From: Plastoroseomonas hellenica
Lineage (GTDB): Bacteria; Pseudomonadota; Alphaproteobacteria; Acetobacterales; Acetobacteraceae
Assembly: GCF_018129085.1 (NCBI RefSeq)
Contig: NZ_JAAGBB010000021.1
Location: forward strand, 1 to 64,000
Length of the DNA stretch: 64,000 nucleotides
Direction of reading: 5' to 3'
Part shown: one piece after another, positions 25,478 through 33,854 of the stretch
Position numbering within the stretch: position 1 is the stretch's first letter
Layout of the letters: every line of letters begins with the position of its first letter
Notes under the pieces: model-generated
What the model was told of the DNA's origin: nothing
The model's database searches: none
The model's input: the letters and a program-made list of their open reading frames with translations, nothing else
Translations under genes and position numbers: made by a program

Positions 25478-28400
25478 TTATCGGAAATCGCGGCTCGGCG
25501 GCATGCGGGCGCTGCGCGCAGCGCCTTCAAGTTCCGCTTCTTCCGGCTGCAGCAGCCCGTCGAGCAGGTCAGAGCGATCGGTCAGGCTGCGGATGAGAAG
25601 ATGGGTGATCGGCACCTCGGCATGCTCGATGACGCGTTCCACCCGGCCTTCGGCCAGCAGCAGCCGGCTGGAGACCAGCGCAGCGCGGTAGCGCATCGCG
25701 ACATCCGGATAGGCGACGAGATTGGCGACGCCATGCTCGTCCTCGACGGTCAGGAAGATCACGCCCTTGGCCGAGCCGGGGCGCTGGCGCATCAGCACCA
25801 GCCCAGCGAGACGCAGCGAGGATCCCTGCCCTGCCTCATGGAACTGGCGCGTATCGGCGCAGCGCAGCGCCATCAGCGCCGGGCGCAGCAGCGCCATCGG
25901 GTGGCGGCGGAGCGTCAGGCCGGTGGCGCGGTAATCCTCGACCACCGTCTCGCCTTCCGTCGCAGGGACCAGGGCCGGCGCGGGCTCCGCGATCAGCGGC
26001 GGCTCATCGGCCAGAGGATCGGCGGCAGTTGCGAAGAGCGGCAGGTCATGCGGCCCGGCAGAGACGCCGCGTGCATCCCAGGCAGCGCGGCGACGCTCGG
26101 CGCCAAGTCCAGCGAAGGCATCGGCGGCGGCCAACGCATCGAGCGCGCGGCGGCCGACACCGCTGCGCCGGGCGAGTTCCTCGACCGAGGCGAAGGGGGT
26201 GCCGTTACGCGCATCGCGCGCTTTGACGATCGCTTCCGCCTCCTCCTGCGACAGGCTCGCCACCATCCTGAGACCGAGCCTGAGCGCCAGGCCATTGGCG
26301 CTCTCGACCTCCGGCTCCAGCGTGCAGTCCCAGGTGCTGGCATTGACGTCGATCGGGCGGATCGCGACGCCATGCTCCCGCGCATCGCGCACGAGCTGCG
26401 CGGGCGCGTAGAAGCCCATGGGCTGGCTGTTGATCAGTGCGCAGGCGAAGACCGCGGGGTGGTGGCATTTCACCCAGGCCGAGGCATAGACGAGCAGCGC
26501 GAAGCTCGCGGCATGGCTTTCCGGGAAGCCGTAATCGCCGAAGCCCTCGATCTGGGAGAAGAGCCGTTCGGCGAAATCCTGCTTGTAGCCGCGGCGGACC
26601 ATGCCGCTGACCAGCTTGTCGCGGTAGCGGTCGACCTTGCCGTTCATCTTGAAGGTGGCCATGGCGCGGCGGAGCTGGTCGGCCTCATCCGCCGTGAAGC
26701 CGGCTGCGACCATGGCGATGCGCATCGCCTGTTCCTGGAACAGCGGTACACCGAGCGTCTTGTCGAGCACCTGCTGTAACTCGTTTGGCGGACCATGCTC
26801 AAGCGATGGCGACGGGTAATCCGGATCTTCCAGCTTCGCCCGCCGCCGCAGATAGGGATGCACCATGTCACCGGCGATCGGACCCGGCCGCACGATCGCA
26901 ACCTCGATCACCAGGTCATAGAATTTCTCCGGCCGCAGCCGCGGCAGCATGTTCATCTGCGCGCGGCTCTCCACCTGGAAGACGCCGATACTGTCGGCCT
27001 GGCGCAGCATCTCATAGGTCTTCGGGCATTCCGGCGGCAGCGTACGCAGGCCGACATCGAGATGCGCGTGCTGGCGCAGCAGATCGAAGCAGCGCTTCAG
27101 GCAGGTGAGCATGCCGAGCCCCAGCACATCCACCTTGAGGATGCCGAGCGCCTCGACATCGTCCTTGTCCCATTCCAGGACGGTACGGTCTTCCATCGCC
27201 GCGTTCGAGACCACCGCGAGCTCCACCAGGCTACCGCGGGTGATGACGAAGCCGCCGACATGGGTCGCGGTATGGCGCGGGAAGCCGATCAGCTCGGCCG
27301 CGAACTGCATCGCCAGGGCGAGGCGCGGATCACTGGCATCCAGCCCCTCTTCCGCCGCGATCTCGCCGGGATCGCGGTCGCCCTTCGGCCCCCAGCTCGC
27401 CTTGGCGAGGCGCGCGGTGACGTCTTCCGTCAGCCCCATGGCCTTGCCGACCTCGCGGATCGCGCTGCGGCTGCGGTAGCAGATCAGGGTGGCACAGATG
27501 GCGGCGCGGTGACGGCCGTATTTCTCATAGAGGTGCTGGATCACCTCTTCCCGCCGCTCATGTTCGAAATCGATGTCGATATCGGGCGGCTCGCCGCGGC
27601 TCGCGGAGATGAAGCGTTCGAAGAGCAGGTCGTGCTTGGTGGGATCGGCCGCGGTGACGCCGAGCGCATAGCAGACCGCCGAATTCGCCGCCGAGCCACG
27701 GCCCTGGCAGAGGATGCCCTTCGACTCCGCGAAGCGCACGATCTCCTGCACGGTCAGGAAATAGGGTGCATAGCCAAGCTTGCGGATCAGCTGCAGTTCC
27801 TGTGCGACCCGCTTCCGCACATCTGCCGGCGCACCGCCGACCCAGCGCGTCTCCAGCGCTTCGGCCACGCGCCGCTCCAATGTCTCCTGCGCGGTGTAGC
27901 CTTCCTCCAGGATCTCGTCCGGATATTCGTATTGAAGATCCTCGAGCTTGAATCCCTCCGTCGCATCCAGCACGCGGATCGTGTTCGCCAGCGCTTCCGG
28001 GTAGCGCGCGAAGAGGCGCGCCACTTCCGCCGGCGGCTTCAGGTGGCGCTCGGCATTCGGCTCCGCGTGATGCCCCAGCGCATCGACCGTGGTGTGCAGC
28101 CGAATCGCGGTCACCACATCCGCGAGCCGCCGCCGCGCCGGATCGTGGTAGCGCACGTCGCCAGTGGCGAGCAGTTCCGCCCCCGCCTGCGCCGCCATGC
28201 TGGCCAGAAGGTCGAGCCTGGCTTGGTCATCGCCGCGATAAGTGCACGCCGCCGCCAACAGCAACGGCATCGCCAGCCGCCCACGCAGCGCCGCCGCCGC
28301 TTCCCGCAGCCCTGCCGCGAAGGCTTCGTCGGGATCGGCCGGCGGTATCACCGCCAGCACCCAGCCATCGGCCACCGCGAACATCGCCGTGCGGTCGATG

Positions 28401-30565
28401 TGGCATTCACCCTTCGGCGCCTTCTCCCGCATCCGTCCTGCGGAGAGCAGCGCAGTCAGTCGGCCATAGTTCTCGCGATTGGTCGGCCATACCAACCACT
28501 CGCTACCGTCAAGCAGCAGCAGGCGGCAGCCGACCCGGTAGGGAATGGACCTATCGTCGGCATCGGTCGGATCAGCCTTTGCTGCGACATGCCCGCGCAC
28601 CACCCCGGACAGCGAATTGGTGTCGCAGATACCAATGCCGGCATAACCTAATCTCTTCGCGCGCTTCACCAACTCATGCGGATGCGACGCTCCGTCGAGG
28701 AAAGTGAAGTTCGAACGCGCGGCTAGTTCTGCGAAACCCAAATGTATTGGCTCTCTCCAATTCAACCCTGTGGAGCTCTCGTGCACACCACGCGTTGATG
28801 CTCCCTGGATTTGCTTCACGCCTATGCATGATGGGGCTGCCATCCCGTGAAGCAGCCAGCGCGCCCTTTCCAAAGAGCCCTCGCGATAAACCCAGAGCCG
28901 GGCACCGGAAGCGAGCTCCAGCCGGTAATAGTCACGCCGCGCCGGCAGCGTCCCCATGCGCCACCACTCCGGTTCCAGCCGCCGCGGGCCCTGGACCTGC
29001 GCCACGCGATGCGCCACCCCTCGCCAGCACAGCAGCGCGGGTGGCCCGTCCGGCAGCAACGCCACCACCTCCACCGGCTCCGGCCGGCGCCGCAGCAGCA
29101 CCGGCGCCCAGAGCCCGCCCCAGCCCGCGGGCATCGCCGGCGGCACGGCCTGCGCACCGAGCGATGCCACCATATGCTCCGGCCAATGGCTCGCCACCGG
29201 TGCCACCCGCCGCACCTCCACCCGCTGGCCCAGCCGGTCGAGGAGCTGCGCCAGCGCCATCGCGGCGCTTTCGTCCCGCCGCCCCGCAATCCGCATCACC
29301 GCCTGCGCGCCGGCCGGCATCGGATCCGTGGCGCGCGCCTCCAACGCCAGGCGTTCGAACCCCAGCCCCGGCGCCAGCCGCTCCAGCTTGTCGCGAAACA
29401 GGCGCCGCAGATGCGCCGGCGCCCGGCTCGGCTGGCCGGTACCGATCACGACCTCCTGCACATCCCCATCCACCCGCCAGGCCAGCAGCGCCAGCCGCCG
29501 CACCCCGACCCCGGCCCGGAGCAGCTTCGCGCAGAGCCCATCCAGCAGCCGGTCGAGCACCGCATCGATGCCGGCGCGCGCGATGACCGGTTCCATCGGC
29601 TCCAGCGCCACGGCAAGCTCCGGCGGCGGCTGCAGCGGCCGGATCGCCTGCCGCCGCGCCCCGGTCACCGCATCCAGCCGGTCCAGCAGATCCTGCCCGA
29701 AGCGCCTTGCCAGCGGTGCCCGCAGCAGGGCCAGCAGATCCCGCACCCGCCGCAGCCCGAGCCGCACCAGCGGCGCCAAATCCTCCGCCCCCAGCCGCAG
29801 CGCCAAACCGATCGGCAGCGGCCCGACCGCCGCCACCTCCTCCCCCGACACCACTACCGGCTGATCGGACCGCGCCCGCGCCAAGGCACCCGCCGTCGCC
29901 GCCGCGCCCGCCACCGCCCCCCGCGCCGCAAACCCCGCACGCCGCAGCCGCGCCAGCGCATCCCGCAGCAGCGCTGCCTCCCCGCCCCAGAGATGATCGC
30001 AGCCGGTGATGTCGAGCATCACCCCATCCGGCGCATCCTCCGCCGCCAGCGGCGTGTAGCGCCGTGCCCAGAGCGCCAGGTCCCGCAACACCCGCGCCGC
30101 CGCCCCCGGCTCCTCCGGCTGCAGCAGCAGATCCGGCGCGATCGCCTGCGCATCCGCCAGGCTCTGCCCCACCGCCAGGCCGGCCCGCGCCGCCACCGGA
30201 TCCACCGCCACCAACACCCGCCGCGGCCCCTCCGTCGCCCAGACAGCCAAAGGCCGGTCAGCGGGCAGGTCCATGGTCCGGCGAAGGCGGTCGGTCGCGA
30301 GATCGGGCAGGTGCAGGGCGAGGTAACGGCGGTCTGCCCCGGGGAGGGCGCTGCCCTCCCCGGACCCCACCCGCAAGGAGCCTGGAGGCTCCTTGACCTG
30401 CTTCACTTGGCGCCCTGACTGGGAAGGGGGATGCCCGGCGCGATCGCGCCGGGCATCCCCCTTCCCAGTCAGGACATCAAAATGATCGGGGTCCAGGGGC
30501 CCTAGGCTCCTGGTGGGGTGGGTCTGGGAGGGGCAAAGCCCCTCCCAGGGCAGACCCTCCGTCAT
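25478..30565 (-). CDS. imuB-dnaE2: ImuB-DnaE2 fusion: inactive Y-family polymerase joined to error-prone DNA polymerase III alpha
   Basis: One open frame of 1695 codons covers two proteins that are normally separate. Residues about 79-580 are ImuB: it starts RRYLALHLPDLATDRL, lacks the acidic residues of active Y-family polymerases, and ends with an RRDYYRLELASGARLWVYREG segment. From about residue 611 (FAELAARSNFTFLDGASHP) it is DnaE2: a PHP-like domain, the polymerase aspartates in PPDIDIDFEHERR, and a C-terminal OB region. The joining segment has no stop. A TTG at 28739-28741, after GGAGAGA, could restart translation for a free DnaE2. The start ATG overlaps the imuA stop (TGATG). Residues about 3-78 come from a repeat element. 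The product should act in LexA-controlled mutagenic translesion synthesis with ImuA and the beta clamp. Confidence 0.88.
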   Translation of the reverse strand: MTEGLPWEGLCPSQTHPTRSLGPLDPDHFDVLTGKGDARRDRAGHPPSQSGRQVKQVKEPPGSLRVGSGEGSALPGADRRYLALHLPDLATDRLRRTMDLPADRPLAVWATEGPRRVLVAVDPVAARAGLAVGQSLADAQAIAPDLLLQPEEPGAAARVLRDLALWARRYTPLAAEDAPDGVMLDITGCDHLWGGEAALLRDALARLRRAGFAARGAVAGAAATAGALARARSDQPVVVSGEEVAAVGPLPIGLALRLGAEDLAPLVRLGLRRVRDLLALLRAPLARRFGQDLLDRLDAVTGARRQAIRPLQPPPELAVALEPMEPVIARAGIDAVLDRLLDGLCAKLLRAGVGVRRLALLAWRVDGDVQEVVIGTGQPSRAPAHLRRLFRDKLERLAPGLGFERLALEARATDPMPAGAQAVMRIAGRRDESAAMALAQLLDRLGQRVEVRRVAPVASHWPEHMVASLGAQAVPPAMPAGWGGLWAPVLLRRRPEPVEVVALLPDGPPALLCWRGVAHRVAQVQGPRRLEPEWWRMGTLPARRDYYRLELASGARLWVYREGSLERARWLLHGMAAPSCIGVKQIQGASTRGVHESSTGLNWREPIHLGFAELAARSNFTFLDGASHPHELVKRAKRLGYAGIGICDTNSLSGVVRGHVAAKADPTDADDRSIPYRVGCRLLLLDGSEWLVWPTNRENYGRLTALLSAGRMREKAPKGECHIDRTAMFAVADGWVLAVIPPADPDEAFAAGLREAAAALRGRLAMPLLLAAACTYRGDDQARLDLLASMAAQAGAELLATGDVRYHDPARRRLADVVTAIRLHTTVDALGHHAEPNAERHLKPPAEVARLFARYPEALANTIRVLDATEGFKLEDLQYEYPDEILEEGYTAQETLERRVAEALETRWVGGAPADVRKRVAQELQLIRKLGYAPYFLTVQEIVRFAESKGILCQGRGSAANSAVCYALGVTAADPTKHDLLFERFISASRGEPPDIDIDFEHERREEVIQHLYEKYGRHRAAICATLICYRSRSAIREVGKAMGLTEDVTARLAKASWGPKGDRDPGEIAAEEGLDASDPRLALAMQFAAELIGFPRHTATHVGGFVITRGSLVELAVVSNAAMEDRTVLEWDKDDVEALGILKVDVLGLGMLTCLKRCFDLLRQHAHLDVGLRTLPPECPKTYEMLRQADSIGVFQVESRAQMNMLPRLRPEKFYDLVIEVAIVRPGPIAGDMVHPYLRRRAKLEDPDYPSPSLEHGPPNELQQVLDKTLGVPLFQEQAMRIAMVAAGFTADEADQLRRAMATFKMNGKVDRYRDKLVSGMVRRGYKQDFAERLFSQIEGFGDYGFPESHAASFALLVYASAWVKCHHPAVFACALINSQPMGFYAPAQLVRDAREHGVAIRPIDVNASTWDCTLEPEVESANGLALRLGLRMVASLSQEEAEAIVKARDARNGTPFASVEELARRSGVGRRALDALAAADAFAGLGAERRRAAWDARGVSAGPHDLPLFATAADPLADEPPLIAEPAPALVPATEGETVVEDYRATGLTLRRHPMALLRPALMALRCADTRQFHEAGQGSSLRLAGLVLMRQRPGSAKGVIFLTVEDEHGVANLVAYPDVAMRYRAALVSSRLLLAEGRVERVIEHAEVPITHLLIRSLTDRSDLLDGLLQPEEAELEGAARSARMPPSRDFR
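30331..30556. repeat. Palindromic repeat family 1, copy 2, in frame at the start of imuB
   Basis: A 226-bp element bounded by inverted ends GGTCTGCCC (30331-30339) and GGGCAGACC (30548-30556). Inside, outer hairpins GGGGAGGGCGCTGCCCTCCCC and GGAGGGGCAAAGCCCCTCC flank arms containing AAGGAGCCTGGAGGCTCCTT, then a perfect 60-bp palindrome. Internal words match the copy at 82-254. It lies between the imuB start codon and the first conserved ImuB residue, so the reading frame crosses it without a stop and gains about 76 codons. Confidence 0.8.
30414..30473. repeat. Perfect 60-bp palindrome
   Basis: Every base of 30414-30443 pairs with 30444-30473; the left arm begins CCTGACTGGGAAGGGGG and the centre is CGCGATCGCG. 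It contains no loop. The sister copy of the element (82-254) has only a short imperfect stem here (CCCTG and CAGGG around about 15 bases), so this palindrome is specific to this copy. Confidence 0.92.
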
Positions 30566-31308
30566 CACGCCCCGTCCCGCTCGATCTCGCCCGCCGCCAC
30601 CCGCCAGGTCACGGCCCAGCCGCTGTCAGCCTTGCCGCCGCGGGCGCGCAGCAGGTCGAGTTGCCAGCGGGGATCGCCGAAGCCGTGGCCGGCGCCGGCG
30701 GCGTTCAGGGCGCTGATGCGCCAGCGGGTGGTGGCAGCACTCGGTGGGGGGCGGGCGATGTCGGGGCGGAGCAGCAAGCCGACGCCACCGCCGGCTTCGG
30801 CGGCGAGCTGCAGGCGGCGGCTGGCGGTGAGGTCGAGTTGGGTGTCAGCCGGATCGGCCTCCCAGTCCGGGGCCAGCAGGGCGCCGGCGACAGCGGGGCA
30901 GCGCAGTGCTTCCTCCATGGCCCAGAGGGCGTCGGACCAGTGTTCGGCGCGCAGCAGGATGAGGTTGGCGGGCGTGAGGCCGCAGCGCGCGAGGCCGGGG
31001 GGCCAGGCGGTCAGGGCGTCGCTGCCGGCGGCGATCCAGAGCACGGTGCCGCCGGCACGGGCCAGCAGCACCGCGGCGAAGGCAGCGCCGCAGCCGGGCT
31101 CCTCGGCCAGGATCTCGTGCAGGGCGGCGCGGGCGAGGCCGCCGCCGGGCAGTTTCGGACCGTCGAAGAGTGGGATGGGTGCGGCGTCGTGCCGCGCCCG
31201 GCCAGCGCCTTCCAGCCGCGCCACCCGGGCACGGAGCGCGGCAAGCAGGGCTGGCTGGTCGATCGGGGGGCGGTCAGCGGCCGCCAGCGCGAGGTGCCGG
31301 TCCGACAT
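30565..31308 (-). CDS. imuA: ImuA, RecA-like partner of the SOS mutagenesis cassette
   Basis: Protein of 247 aa with the ImuA/SulA-like RecA fold: ARAALHEILAEEPGCGAAFAAVLLA near residues 60-85, then a WIAAGSDALTAWPPGLARCGL segment and a typical Arg/Leu-rich C-terminal region (FGDPRWQLDLLRARGGK). Full Walker A residues are not evident, as usual for ImuA. The stop TGA overlaps the imuB ATG, so both are translated together. An SOS box lies 26 bp upstream. ImuA works with ImuB and DnaE2 in damage-induced mutagenesis. Confidence 0.88.
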   Translation of the reverse strand: MSDRHLALAAADRPPIDQPALLAALRARVARLEGAGRARHDAAPIPLFDGPKLPGGGLARAALHEILAEEPGCGAAFAAVLLARAGGTVLWIAAGSDALTAWPPGLARCGLTPANLILLRAEHWSDALWAMEEALRCPAVAGALLAPDWEADPADTQLDLTASRRLQLAAEAGGGVGLLLRPDIARPPPSAATTRWRISALNAAGAGHGFGDPRWQLDLLRARGGKADSGWAVTWRVAAGEIERDGA

Positions 31309-31333
31309 GCGCCGGACCCTGACTCACCTTGGT

Positions 31334-31348
31334 GAACAAATCAAGAAC
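31334..31348 (-). promoter_or_regulatory. Alphaproteobacterial SOS (LexA) box upstream of imuA
   Basis: The minus strand reads GTTC-TTGATTT-GTTC, an exact match to the alphaproteobacterial LexA operator GTTC-N7-GTTC. It lies 26 bp upstream of the imuA ATG, in the 62-bp gap between panC and imuA. This is the expected position for LexA control of an imuA-imuB-dnaE2 operon. Confidence 0.88.
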
Positions 31349-31370
31349 GAGAACGCAGCTCCGAGTCCCG

Positions 31371-32201
31371 TCAACCGACGGGCATGTTGTCCAGCAGCCG
31401 GACTGGGCCGAGCTTCGCGGCGGCGATCATACGGGCCGGCAGCGCATCGGTCGGTCGCAGCGTTTCGGGCTCGACCAGGGCCAGATAGTTCACGTCGAAG
31501 CCGGCCGCGTTCAGACCGTCCCGCGCGGCATCGAGCGCGCTCTCGATCGCGGCGCCGTGCAGCATGGCATTGGCGGCTTCGCGCATCGCCTCCGGCAGCA
31601 TCGCTGCCTTGGCGCGCTCGGCCGGGCTCAGATAGCGGTTGCGGGAGGAGAGCGCGAGCCCATCGGCATCGCGCACGATCGGGTGGCCGAGGATGTCGAG
31701 CGGCAGGTCCAGATCCGCGACCATCCGCCGGATCACCTGAAGCTGCTGCCAGTCCTTCTCCCCGAACACCGCGACATCGGCCTCTGTCTGGGAGAAGAGC
31801 TTGCAGCAGACAGTCGCGACGCCGCGGAAATGGCCTGGGCGCGCCGCGCCTTCGAAGCCTTCGGTGGGGCCGGCGACTTCGATCACCGTCGCGGCGCCAG
31901 GGGGATACATGACCTCCACCGTCGGCAGCCAGGCGATGTCGCAACCGGCCGCTTCCAGCGCCGCGAGATCGGCTTCCTCGGTGCGCGGGTATTTGGAGAA
32001 GTCTTCGTTGGGCCCGAATTGCAGCGGGTTGACGAAGATCGAGGTGATGACCCGATCCGCCTCCCGCCGTGCCGCCTCGACCAGGGCGAGATGCCCGGCA
32101 TGCAGCGCGCCCATGGTGGGCACCAGCGCGACGCGTTCTCCGGCGCGGCGCATCGTCTCCGTCGCCGCGCGCAGCGCGGGCAGGTCCCGAACGATCCTCA
32201 T
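31371..32201 (-). CDS. panC: Pantothenate synthetase
   Basis: Enzyme of 276 aa that joins pantoate and beta-alanine using ATP in coenzyme A synthesis. Nucleotidyltransferase signatures are visible: VPTMGALHAGHLALVEAA near residue 28, VNPLQFGPNEDFSKYPR, FGEKDWQQLQVIRRMV and SSRNRYLSPAER. The ATG at 32199-32201 fits the family start MRIVRDL. Its 3' end is close to the SOS box of the next operon. No panB or panD is adjacent. Confidence 0.94.
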   Translation of the reverse strand: MRIVRDLPALRAATETMRRAGERVALVPTMGALHAGHLALVEAARREADRVITSIFVNPLQFGPNEDFSKYPRTEEADLAALEAAGCDIAWLPTVEVMYPPGAATVIEVAGPTEGFEGAARPGHFRGVATVCCKLFSQTEADVAVFGEKDWQQLQVIRRMVADLDLPLDILGHPIVRDADGLALSSRNRYLSPAERAKAAMLPEAMREAANAMLHGAAIESALDAARDGLNAAGFDVNYLALVEPETLRPTDALPARMIAAAKLGPVRLLDNMPVG

Positions 32202-32265
32202 GGGTATCGCGTATAGGAAGGGGTCAAGTTGCGCGCAATGACGGCTTGCGACTATCAGCCCCGTC

Positions 32266-33450
32266 ATGAGCACAGATGCAGACCGTCCGCTGATCCGCCT
32301 GCTGCCGGGCCGCGACAAGCGGGTGAAGGCGGGCCACCCCTGGGCCTTTTCCAACGAGATCGCGATGACGGCGGCGGCCAAGGCGCTGCCGCCGGGCAGC
32401 GTCGTGCGCCTCGAGGGCGATGACGGCGTGAAGCATGGCGCCTGGCATTTCAACCCGCACAGCCTGATCGCGGCGCGGCTGCTGACCCCGGATCCGCAGG
32501 CGGCGATCGACGCCGGCTGGTTCCGCGCCCGCCTCGGCGCCTGCCTGGCGCTGCGCCAGCGGCTGTTCGATGCCCCCTTCTACCGCCTGGTGCATGCCGA
32601 GGCGGATGGGCTGCCGGGGCTGATCATCGACCGCTACGGTGACGCCATTGCCCTGCAGGCCAATACCGCGGGCATGGAGGCGGCGACGCCGCTGCTGGTG
32701 GAGGCGCTGCGCGCATTGCTGAACCCTGACCTCATTGTCGGGCGCAACGATGCCGGCGTGCGCGTGCTGGAGGGCCTGCCGGAGCAGGTCGTCACGCTGC
32801 ATGGCGAGCCGCGCCGCGTCTTCGCCGAAGAAGGCGGGCTGCGCTTTCCCGTCGACCTGACGGAAGGGCAGAAGACCGGCTGGTTCCATGACCAACGCGA
32901 GCACCGGGCACGCGTCGCGCGGCTGGCCAAGGATGCGACGGTGCTCGATGCCTTCTGCCACACCGGCGGCTTCGGCCTGCAGGCCGCGGCAGCGGGGGCT
33001 TCGCGCGTGACCTTGCTCGACCGCAGTGCGCTGGCGCTCGAGCTCGCGATGGAAGCGGCGCAGGCGCATGGCCTCGCCGATCGCGTCGAGACCCGGCGCG
33101 GCGATGCGATGGAGGAGCTGGCGCGCATCGAGGCGCGCTTCGATATCGTCATCGCCGATCCGCCGGCCTTCGCCAAGGCGCGCAAGGACAATCCGGCGGC
33201 GCTCCGCGCCTATGGCAAGCTGGCGCGGCTGGCGGCGGAGCGCGTGGCGCGCGGCGGCTTCCTGTTCATCGCTTCCTGCTCGCACCATGTCGCCCCCGGC
33301 GAATTCGCCGATGCGGTGCTCTGGGGCGTCGATCGGGCGCATCGCCGCCCGCGCATCCTGCATCAGGGCGGCGCCGGCCCCGACCATCCGCTGCACCCGA
33401 TGCTGCCCGAGAGCGCCTATCTCAAAGGCATGCTTCTCCACCTGCCATGA
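32266..33450 (+). CDS. Class I rRNA cytosine methyltransferase (RlmI-like)
   Basis: Protein of 394 aa with an N-terminal PUA domain (about residues 6-80, including KRVKAGHPWAFSNEI). A linking EEHUD-type region follows, then a C-terminal Rossmann methyltransferase domain. SAM-binding motif I is VLDAFCHTGGFGLQAAAAGA and the catalytic region is IADPPAFAK with a later SCSHHV. This architecture matches RlmI, which makes 5-methylcytosine in 23S rRNA. The next gene overlaps its stop by 4 bp. Confidence 0.88.
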   Translation: MSTDADRPLIRLLPGRDKRVKAGHPWAFSNEIAMTAAAKALPPGSVVRLEGDDGVKHGAWHFNPHSLIAARLLTPDPQAAIDAGWFRARLGACLALRQRLFDAPFYRLVHAEADGLPGLIIDRYGDAIALQANTAGMEAATPLLVEALRALLNPDLIVGRNDAGVRVLEGLPEQVVTLHGEPRRVFAEEGGLRFPVDLTEGQKTGWFHDQREHRARVARLAKDATVLDAFCHTGGFGLQAAAAGASRVTLLDRSALALELAMEAAQAHGLADRVETRRGDAMEELARIEARFDIVIADPPAFAKARKDNPAALRAYGKLARLAAERVARGGFLFIASCSHHVAPGEFADAVLWGVDRAHRRPRILHQGGAGPDHPLHPMLPESAYLKGMLLHLP

Positions 33451-33854
33451 GCCTCGCCGCCTACCGGCGCACGGCCTATGAAGCGGCCGGCGCCGTCGCG
33501 CATGTCGGGCGGCGGAGTGCGGCGGTGGATGCGCTGCTGGCGAAGCTCGGCGCGCGGCGTGGCGGTTTCATCACCGCCGAGAACCCGTTCTCGCGCCTGA
33601 CGCCGCCGGGCTGGAACGCGCGCGCGATGCGGCGCTTCGATGAAGCGATCCGCCGCCTGCCGAGTGCCGCCGGCCATGGCGGCTGGCGCCGCTGGCGGGA
33701 GGCGCATCGCCTGGTCGCCGCCGATCCTCGCCGCCTGCTGGTGCTGGCGCGGCGCTTCCGCCAGCGTGCGATCGTCGTCGTCGCACGCGGCGCGCCGGCG
33801 CGCCTCACATTCTCCCTTGCTCCTGCAGGTAGCGGCCGGGCGGCTTGCCCATAG
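33447..33854 (+). CDS. DUF3293 family protein
   Basis: A 135-aa protein with the DUF3293 pattern: an early AYRRTAYE segment, then RRSAAVDALLAKLGARRGGFITAENPFSR. Its start overlaps the methyltransferase stop (ATGA). The last about 17 codons overlap the convergent AraC gene by 50 bp (33805-33854), and that tail is proline/alanine-rich and probably poorly conserved. Function unknown. Confidence 0.75.
   Translation: MSLAAYRRTAYEAAGAVAHVGRRSAAVDALLAKLGARRGGFITAENPFSRLTPPGWNARAMRRFDEAIRRLPSAAGHGGWRRWREAHRLVAADPRRLLVLARRFRQRAIVVVARGAPARLTFSLAPAGSGRAACP

Noticed and set aside
26795-28651. A 618-codon plus-strand frame opposite dnaE2
   Set aside because: Mirrors the conserved polymerase coding sequence; no recognisable domains.
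28739-28741. Annotating dnaE2 as a separate gene from the TTG
   Set aside because: The frame is continuous with imuB and TTG with GGAGAGA is only a possible restart; the fused frame was reported with this caveat.
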